NCBI GenBank assembly: GCA_016763955.1
Contig: JAESSU010000475.1
Coordinates: 1-20,157, forward strand
Reading direction: 5' to 3'
Length of the DNA stretch: 20,157 nt
Source: Phycisphaeraceae bacterium
Lineage (GTDB): Bacteria > Planctomycetota > Phycisphaerae > Phycisphaerales > Phycisphaeraceae
Shown here piece after piece: positions 15,147-20,157 of this stretch; the stretch's first letter is position 1, and each line of letters opens with the position of its first letter. A model generated the notes under the pieces. The model searched no databases, was not told the origin of the DNA, and saw nothing but the letters and a program-made list of their open reading frames with translations. A program made the translations under genes and the position numbers.

Positions 15147-17533
15147 TGATCACCCCCTGTCGTGGGTGTCGCATCTGGGGCAACTGTTTTATCAGAAGCA
15201 GGTTTAGACCCTTCACTCTCAGCGGCTTTTTGTTCTTCACTTTGTTTCTTCAACGCTTCAGCAGCTTTACGTGCTTCTTCTTGAATCCGGGCTTTTTCCA
15301 TCGCTTCACGTTTTGCAACACGTTCGCGACGAATCTTGTCTTCGCTACGACGGGCATTGTCCGGACGGGTCAGCTCAATGGTCCAGACCACCGTAAAGCG
15401 GTAATCACCATTTTCACTCTCATCGCTCAAGGGACGATCAGGCAATATTGTCGTCAAATCCAAAGTGCTCTTGGTTTCGGTTCTAGCACCTAACTGCATA
15501 CCACCTTCTCCGGGCATATCTCCCCCGATCGGTGTTCGACGTCTTATCCGTGTGGATCGCGGCTGTGGCTGATTTAAAGCACGTCTTGTTCGTGACTCAT
15601 TTGGATTATTATTTCCTGTATTGCCACTATTTTGAATACTTTCTAATTGAACTAAGTCCGGCGAATTTTTGATAATTCTGTAAGGTCGATCAGAACGGTC
15701 AGCATGTTTACGCAACCAGTTCATAAAATTGCGCGTGATAAATTGGGCTCCACCGCGATAAGGTGTCGTGCCTGAAACCGTAATACGGAATCGCGGCGGC
15801 GCAATCGCCCCTGCATTGGATGATGAATATAAACTACCGCCAACGCCAGCCACAGGCATGTTAAAACCACCACCACTAGGCGGCATACCAAAACCACCCA
15901 TGCCCTCCATACCGGGCATCCCGGGCATCCCCATCCCCATAGGGTCTTCCTGTTGAACTGGGGGCGGCGGGGCTCCATCTTCACCCTCACCCTCACCGAG
16001 TTTCCAAATATCTTCTGTTCTCATTGAAGCAATGTCAGTGCGACCTGGACTAAACACATACTCTGCTTCAAGCTTGTCAAAATAGAGTCGGCGGCGTTCC
16101 TGGCGGGGAACCGCTTTGATCTTATCGTAATCATTGGTCCATAATTGGGGCTGGCTCTTCATGTCCTGAGCCACTAGATCCATATCCCATATCAGCTTGG
16201 GCCAGATATCACGGTAGTCAAGTACGCGACGAAGGTTTTCAATGAGCTGTCGTGGATCACTGGAATGTTCGATCTCGCCCCACTTGCGTTTGAAATCTTC
16301 TGCTCGCTTGGTGACATTCTTGATTTTAGGAGAACTTTCCTCAAGGGCACTGCTAAAGCTGGCTTTATCAGTCATCAACTTACCCACAGCTCCCACCGAA
16401 GCAGCAACCATTAACAATGCCGCAGCACCCATCATCGGCTGCTTGGCCCGCCAGAATCGGTTCCGCTGAATTTCTTTGGTCAGTAAGTTCGCGCTGACCT
16501 GTTCCGCCTCAAGCCCTTGTAAAGCAAGACCATAAGCGGTTGCCATATTCATGGTGTGCTCGGCAAATTCAGTTTCAAGACGGCCTTCCATTTGCACGTT
16601 TTGCAGACTATCTAAACGAACCACATCCATCTGCAACTGCTGCTTAAGAAACTTACTCATACCCGGGAGTCTAAACGTTGACCCCACACCAATGAGTTTG
16701 GCCAACTTGGCATCTCGATTAAGACTTTGATAAAAGCCCAAGGACCGCTGCATCTCTTGAACCAAATCCGCAAATACAGGTCGCATGGCTTGGAAAATCT
16801 GCCGGGCATACTTACTGGTACTCGCTTCTCTTTTTAACTTTTCAGCCTTGGGAACACTGAGTTTAAACGCACGAACCAAAGCATCCGTAAAATTATTGCC
16901 TCCCACAGGAAGCGTACGCATCCAGAGATGTCCTGCTTCAACAATCACCACGTCCGTACTCGTCGAACCGATATCCATGAAGACCACGCCCGGGGACTCT
17001 TCATCAAGTTCCAAATCGTAGGCCAATGCATTATAGACGGCTAAAGGTGATAGCGTAATGCCATCGACTCGCATACCAACGGCATTGTAGTTCTCAAGAA
17101 AATCGGCAACTCGGTCTTTGGTGATCGCAAAAATGCCCACTTCCACGTCCGGATTATCAGGCTCTTGGAAAACTTGATAATCCCACTCGACCTGCTCAAT
17201 AGGGAATGGAATCTGCTGAACAGCTTCAAATCGAACAATGTCGGGAATCCGCTTGGGGTCCACAGGAGGTAACTTGGCAAAACGTGCAAAAGCCATATGA
17301 CCCGGCACGGAAGTCATCACCGTACTCCGTGCCACAGAGTGCTTCGATAAAAATTGATCCAGATTAACCTGAATCGCTTCATTAATATTCAGGTCCGGGG
17401 TCGTAAGCGGCTTCTTAAAAGGCAGTACCTCAAAATCGGCAAGGATAATCTTATCCTTCACACGTTGAAGCCGTATAGCCTTGATCGCATTGGCTCCAAC
17501 TTCGATACCCCAGCAATCATTGCGTTTGCCCAT
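15143..17533 (-). CDS. pilM: PilM-PilN fusion, type IV pilus/T2SS-like platform protein
   Basis: This is a 796-residue protein. Residues 1 to about 340 are a PilM-type actin fold: WGIEVGANAIKAIRL at 8-22, SVPGHMAFARFAKLPP, VVFMDIGSTSTDVVIVEAG and LIGVGSTFRLPGM. Next comes SANLLTKEIQRNRF at about 345-358, resembling the NLLP peptide by which separate PilN proteins dock onto PilM. A membrane helix follows at about 365-385 (MMGAAALLMVAASVGAVGKL), then an extracytoplasmic region. That region has a Met/Gly/Pro-rich linker at about 530-570 (MGMGMPGMPGMEGMGGFGMP), a later domain, and a charged Lys/Glu/Ala helix at the C-terminus. Canonical PilM is about 350 residues and soluble, so the membrane-anchored extension is the notable feature. 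GAGGAG lies six bases before ATG 17533. It is the first gene of a three-gene operon and overlaps the next gene by 4 bp. PilM identity is firm; PilN identity of the extension is likely. Confidence 0.85.
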   Translation of the reverse strand: MGKRNDCWGIEVGANAIKAIRLQRVKDKIILADFEVLPFKKPLTTPDLNINEAIQVNLDQFLSKHSVARSTVMTSVPGHMAFARFAKLPPVDPKRIPDIVRFEAVQQIPFPIEQVEWDYQVFQEPDNPDVEVGIFAITKDRVADFLENYNAVGMRVDGITLSPLAVYNALAYDLELDEESPGVVFMDIGSTSTDVVIVEAGHLWMRTLPVGGNNFTDALVRAFKLSVPKAEKLKREASTSKYARQIFQAMRPVFADLVQEMQRSLGFYQSLNRDAKLAKLIGVGSTFRLPGMSKFLKQQLQMDVVRLDSLQNVQMEGRLETEFAEHTMNMATAYGLALQGLEAEQVSANLLTKEIQRNRFWRAKQPMMGAAALLMVAASVGAVGKLMTDKASFSSALEESSPKIKNVTKRAEDFKRKWGEIEHSSDPRQLIENLRRVLDYRDIWPKLIWDMDLVAQDMKSQPQLWTNDYDKIKAVPRQERRRLYFDKLEAEYVFSPGRTDIASMRTEDIWKLGEGEGEDGAPPPPVQQEDPMGMGMPGMPGMEGMGGFGMPPSGGGFNMPVAGVGGSLYSSSNAGAIAPPRFRITVSGTTPYRGGAQFITRNFMNWLRKHADRSDRPYRIIKNSPDLVQLESIQNSGNTGNNNPNESRTRRALNQPQPRSTRIRRRTPIGGDMPGEGGMQLGARTETKSTLDLTTILPDRPLSDESENGDYRFTVVWTIELTRPDNARRSEDKIRRERVAKREAMEKARIQEEARKAAEALKKQSEEQKAAESEGSKPASDKTVAPDATPTTGGDQ

Positions 17534-17891
17534 CGGCTACTCCTCATGCCTGTCATCAAATGACCAGCAAGTGACTTCCTGTCAATCAATGGCTCGAACT
17601 GCTCATCGCTTTAGTCGTAATCGACTTCCACAGGTTCTATGCCATGTTTAAGGTGCTAAAATCGTAACTTTTATGGGTTACGAAAGCCTTGTAGAGAATA
17701 AGCAAATCATTACTACAGGCTTCTTACGGCAGGCCCAATCCACTTCGTATTTACAGACCCAAGTATTTGGGTCACTGCATTAAACACGGGACTAGCCAGC
17801 AGGTCAAGCTAGTGTAACACAACCGCTTTTGTTTTGTGAATTTAAGACCGCGCTTCAATCAATATTTACACTATTAAAACCTACAAACCTG
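17534..17891. other. non-coding region upstream of the pilM operon, with palindrome and hairpin
   Basis: No gene is seen. At 17756-17773, GACCCAAGTATTTGGGTC is an 18-bp palindrome with one G/T mismatch; it is not followed by a T-tract, so an operator is more likely than a terminator. At 17662-17683, TCGTAAC pairs with GTTACGA, and on the minus strand this runs into TTTTA (a weak terminator-like hairpin). On the minus strand a TTGACA lies upstream of pilM (17586-17591), but it has no good -10 partner. Confidence 0.5.
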
Positions 17892-17920
17892 TTGCCTATT
17901 TCGTTGCATTTTTGTAGAGT
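17892..17920 (+). promoter_or_regulatory. probable promoter of tRNA-Ala
   Basis: TTGCCT at 17892-17897 and TAGAGT at 17915-17920 are separated by 17 bases and lie 15 bases before the first tRNA base, which suits a short 5' leader. This is a pattern match only. Confidence 0.45.
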
Positions 17921-17935
17921 AATAGCCTAAACCAC

Positions 17936-18008
17936 GGGGCCGTAGCTCAATTGGGAGAGCGCTGTGTTCGCAATGCAGAGGTTGAGGGTTCGATCCCCTT
18001 CGGCTCCA
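17936..18008 (+). tRNA. tRNA-Ala (anticodon CGC)
   Basis: A complete 73-base cloverleaf is present. The acceptor GGGGCCG pairs with CGGCTCC and includes the G3-U70 wobble pair that is the alanine identity element. The D stem is GCTC/GAGC. The anticodon stem CTGTG/TGCAG encloses the loop TTCGCAA, giving anticodon CGC, which reads GCG. The variable loop has five bases, and the T arm is GAGGG-TTCGATC-CCCTT. The discriminator base is A at 18008 and the 3' CCA is not encoded. Confidence 0.96.
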
Positions 18009-18010
18009 TT

Positions 18011-18045
18011 TTGTCAATTCTTGACAACGATACCCTATCGTTGTC
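18011..18045. terminator. two overlapping, mutually exclusive hairpins after tRNA-Ala
   Basis: TTGTCAA at 18011-18017 pairs with TTGACAA at 18021-18027. GACAACGATA at 18023-18032 pairs perfectly with TATCGTTGTC at 18036-18045 around a CCC loop. The stems share GACAA, so only one can form at a time. Neither is followed by a strong T-tract. They may mark the tRNA 3' end or act as a weak terminator on either strand. Confidence 0.5.
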
Positions 18046-18311
18046 ATCAGCAATACTTATAACAGCACGTCCAAAGTACCCCTTGCGAGGACGATTGCCA
18101 GCAGATGACTATGGTGTAGTGATAGGTCGTGGTTTGCAGCGTTGGCATATTGATGCCTTCGAGCATTTGTGTGGAGACAGCAGCTAATCTGCCAATCTCA
18201 TCGTAGTTATAAACACCCCGCGTGTTAGCAAAGAACACCGAAGTCTTGCGGCCGGTGACGAGGACGAATTCATAACTCGTCACACCTTCGAGAGTGGATG
18301 TAAAAAAAGGT
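18046..18311. other. target DNA on the tRNA side of the insertion sequence
   Basis: No recognised gene. The minus-strand frame leaving the transposase (LEGVTSYEFVLVTGRK onward) stays open to TGA at 18047, but the IS boundary at 18319 shows this is read-through into target DNA, not family sequence. Short alternative frames here are not recognisable either. Confidence 0.5.
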
Positions 18312-19236
18312 TCCCGACATGCTCTGTAGAAAAGCCCAATAGTCCAGAGCACCATGATGTTATGGGTGAGGACAGCTAAACGCATTTCGCGATTACGTGC
18401 ATGGTATGTTCGAGCTGCGACGACTGTGCCTTGATTACGTTTGATCATGCTAAAAACGGTTTCGACTTGCCAACGTTGGCCGTAAGGACGATGCTCAAAA
18501 CCTTGTGTCATGAGCCTGCGATATTTGCCATTAGGCGGCTTGCTACTTTGCCTTCCTGCCCTTGCTGGGATGGTCGTGATGATGCCATGTTCGTCTCGTG
18601 CGTAAGTATGATTCGGCTCGCTGTCATAGCCTGCATCAGCGAGCAAATGATGGATACATATACTGGGCACGCATTGATCAAGCAGTGGGCATAATGCTTG
18701 TATATCAGGCATTGGCCCTTGCTGTGTGAGCATCGAAAAGATCATATGTGTTTGCGTATCGGTGATGATAGAGAGTTTGGGGAATCGTTTATAAAACACT
18801 GTTTTTCCAGTGCTATTTCGACGTTTTGTAAAATACTTACTGCAATGATGCGTCTCTAATCCTGTGCTGTTTGCTGCTGCGAGTTTGACTGTTTTGCGTG
18901 TCGTTTTTTTTTACCATCCATACGTTGATTGGTACGGTCAAGCAGGTTTTTAGTGGTCGATAAATTCAGTAAACGTGCTGCTGCTTTTTGCAAAGTTGTA
19001 TAGTGTGGTACTTGTTTTAAGCCGATGTCGTCGCAGAGTGTTGGCCAGTCGTTGAGCATCGCCACGATACCTCTGTAGTCGAGTTTAAATTGCCGTTTGA
19101 GGACAAGACAAGTGAAGAGTTGTGGCTGTGTAAATTTTTTGGGTGAGTATTGATGCGAATAGTCCGGCAGCCGATCTTTGGCTATCTTCATTGCAGTCAA
19201 TGCCACCCGCCTCGGTGATTTACTGGAGATGCTCAT
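18047..19236 (-). pseudogene. DDE transposase, split by -1 frameshift and with Asp-to-Asn in the first catalytic motif
   Basis: The N-terminal frame (19236 to TAG at 18856) encodes SPKKFTQPQLFTCLVLKRQF and HYTTLQKAAARLL, as in planctomycete IS4-like transposases. At 18912-18904 the coding strand reads GGT AAA AAA AAA CGA. A shift to the -1 frame there continues as TTRKTVKLAAANSTGLE and onward through FYKRFPKLSI, LLADAGYDSEPNH (second Asp) and RWQVETVFSMIKRNQG (Glu). The first catalytic motif in this family is usually DSTGL; here codon 18871-18869 is AAC, giving NSTGLE. The run of nine A could be a genuine programmed slip site, but the missing Asp suggests an inactive copy. The frame has no stop within the element: it leaves through the inverted repeat (FYRA) and reads about 90 codons into target DNA, ending at TGA 18047. 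Confidence 0.8.
18312..18318. repeat. 7-bp target-site duplication, copy 1
   Basis: TCCCGAC directly abuts the inverted repeat that begins at 18319. It is identical to 19278-19284 at the other end of the element. Confidence 0.85.
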
Positions 19237-19277
19237 GTATTAGTTATCGGTCAGATGGGGCGTTTTCTACAGAGCAT
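18319..19277 (-). mobile_element. complete 959-bp IS4-superfamily-like (DDE_Tnp_1) insertion sequence
   Basis: Terminal inverted repeats of 15 identical bases (ATGCTCTGTAGAAAA) lie at 18319-18333 and, inverted, at 19263-19277. After one extra C on the transposase-start side, similarity continues as GCCC. Perfect 7-bp direct repeats TCCCGAC flank the element, which shows it moved here by transposition and that both ends are original. A single transposase gene fills it on the minus strand, split by a frameshift at a run of nine A. The insertion lies between a pseudopilin gene (34 bp from the right-hand duplication) and tRNA-Ala. Family assignment within the IS4/IS5-like group is left open. Confidence 0.88.
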
Positions 19278-19284
19278 TCCCGAC
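19278..19284. repeat. 7-bp target-site duplication, copy 2
   Basis: TCCCGAC directly follows the inverted repeat that ends at 19277 and matches copy 1 at 18312-18318. Confidence 0.85.
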
Positions 19285-19317
19285 ACCTTATCCGTCCTCT
19301 CACACCACCGATAAAGC

Positions 19318-20049
19318 TCACCGATAGATCGAGTGATCCAGATTCAAAGAAGAGCTGGTATATCCGGTATAGCCATATTCTCGTTGTGTAATATGGCCAT
19401 CGACGGTCAGGACATTCGCTTTGCTGTTACTACTGCCCATATGCCTGGCTTTGTAACGATTGGTGATAAGGGCAGTGGAAAGTGGTGCTTCGAGATTAAC
19501 CACCTGATGCGTACTGGCATCCATAAACAAAGGCCAAAGGTCAGGCTTAAGTAGTAGTACGGAAAAAAACTTTGGGACCTCGTCGGTTTTCTTAGCATTA
19601 CCACTGACTTTTTTATAGCGCCATGTAGACAACGTTGTCATGGCATAACTAATCTTGGTTGAAGCAGGAAACTTGGGTGCAGGCCAGGGAGAAAACTCTG
19701 TCTCCGTAGGACACATCACTGTTTGAAGTGTCCCCATATAGCTGGTTCCTGCACTGCCTTTTTCATAGCTATTATGACCATGGCCCAATAGCGCACTATA
19801 CCAATATCCATTACTTCCCCCGTTGCCCGGATTAGTCCAGTTACCCCAAGATCGGATCGTCTGTTCATTACGTTCGTCTTTATACATCACAAAAGCTAAG
19901 TGCATTTGTCGCATGTTGGACTGACACTTCACATTCCGTGCTGCTTCTCTTGCAGAAGACAACGCAGGCAAAAGTATCGCAATCAAAAGTGAGACAATCG
20001 CAATGACGACTAACAATTCAATTAGAGTAAAAGCTTTTTTACGGTACAT
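19318..20049 (-). CDS. pseudopilin-like protein with H-x(n)-DG C-terminal motif
   Basis: This is a 243-residue protein. ATG 20049 is chosen because AAGGAG lies seven bases upstream and because it gives a normal short leader (MYRKKA); the frame's upstream extension to 20145 is not plausible. The prepilin signal is KKA followed by [20 protein letters not shown] with Glu at +5. The residue before the cut is Ala instead of the usual Gly, which is tolerated in some pseudopilins. After the helix comes [19 protein letters not shown], highly typical of planctomycete DUF1559-like/H-X9-DG proteins. The C-terminal signature is [20 protein letters not shown]. The mid-region (WNP-like [21 protein letters not shown], then MCPTE) also fits that group. 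It is a likely minor pseudopilin or exported surface protein of unknown partner. The IS lies 34 bp beyond its stop codon. Confidence 0.92.
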   Translation of the reverse strand: MYRKKAFTLIELLVVIAIVSLLIAILLPALSSAREAARNVKCQSNMRQMHLAFVMYKDERNEQTIRSWGNWTNPGNGGSNGYWYSALLGHGHNSYEKGSAGTSYMGTLQTVMCPTETEFSPWPAPKFPASTKISYAMTTLSTWRYKKVSGNAKKTDEVPKFFSVLLLKPDLWPLFMDASTHQVVNLEAPLSTALITNRYKARHMGSSNSKANVLTVDGHITQREYGYTGYTSSSLNLDHSIYR

Positions 20050-20096
20050 CAGGGACTCCTTTTCAGTGTTTTTCTGCAATGGGTTCAAACGGCTGA

Positions 20097-20125
20097 TCCC
20101 TATCCCAAGATAGGTAAATAGGCAA
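20097..20125 (-). promoter_or_regulatory. possible promoter of the second pseudopilin gene
   Basis: On the minus strand TTGCCT (20125-20120) and TAGGGA (20102-20097) are spaced by 17 bases, about 50 bases before the start codon. The -35 and its next bases (TTGCCTATTT) match those of the tRNA-Ala promoter candidate. The -10 is weak. Confidence 0.3.
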
Positions 20126-20157
20126 CGTACTAATCGGCACATCAATGACCTGATCGC

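Noticed and set aside
18046..18311. The ~90-residue tail (GVTSYEFVLVTGRK...) as a real C-terminal domain of the transposase
   Set aside because: The inverted repeat and the 7-bp duplication place the IS boundary at 18319, so the tail is translated target DNA.
1..20157. Reassigned genetic code in this organism
   Set aside because: TAA and TGA end many intact genes here, and the two interrupted genes use different stops (TAG and TAA), so one reassignment cannot explain both.
1..20157. CRISPR array, toxin-antitoxin pair or defence operon
   Set aside because: No regularly spaced direct repeats, no cas-like motifs, and no small paired genes with toxin or antitoxin features were seen on either strand.

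Overview
The window looks like chromosomal DNA of a planctomycete, most likely class Phycisphaerae. This is an inference from gene content. Two orphan pseudopilin-like proteins carry the [11 protein letters not shown]-terminus and a C-terminal H-x(n)-DG signature, a combination very common in Planctomycetota. There is a PilM-type operon with an unusual architecture, a methanofuran/H4MPT-pathway (COG1548-like) gene, a GH57 amylase, and IS transposases of types common in the phylum. Base composition is moderate. All securely intact genes end in TAA or TGA.

Layout. (1) Positions 1-2000 hold a PHP-family phosphatase-like gene (+) and a convergent COG1548/MfnF-like gene (-). Each is interrupted by exactly one in-frame stop codon and is otherwise intact. 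(2) Positions 2055-5865 (-) hold a 1245-residue, proline-punctuated coiled-coil protein with a repeat of about 40 residues, followed by a strong intrinsic terminator. (3) Positions 6101-8794 (+) hold a CPA1 Na+/H+ antiporter and a GH57 glycoside hydrolase. (4) Positions 8861-9770 hold an internally deleted IS3-type element with 32-bp inverted repeats. (5) Positions 10025-11791 hold a pseudopilin, then the divergent pair aroK / dciA-like. (6) Positions 11792-11941 hold a long inverted-repeat RNA structure with a T-tract, lying between convergent units. (7) Positions 11966-17533 (-) hold a three-gene operon: a PilM-PilN fusion, a PilO-like protein and a third bitopic protein. It looks like the inner-membrane platform of a type IV pilus / type II secretion-like machine. 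(8) Positions 17534-18045 hold a non-coding stretch with a palindrome, then tRNA-Ala(CGC) with a likely promoter and overlapping hairpins. (9) Positions 18319-19277 hold a complete 959-bp DDE insertion sequence with 15-bp inverted repeats and a perfect 7-bp target duplication. Its transposase needs a -1 shift at an A9 run and appears to lack the first catalytic Asp. (10) Positions 19318-20049 (-) hold a second pseudopilin.

Functional links. The platform operon and the two pseudopilins probably belong to the same kind of secretion/pilus-like machine, although the pseudopilins are not in the operon. The other genes are general metabolism or ion homeostasis (AroK, GH57, antiporter), replication (DciA-like) and mobile DNA. 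I see no defence system, CRISPR array or biosynthetic cluster. The most unusual items are the giant repeat coiled-coil protein, the PilM-PilN fusion operon, the paired nonsense-interrupted genes, and the structured 3' region at 11792-11941.
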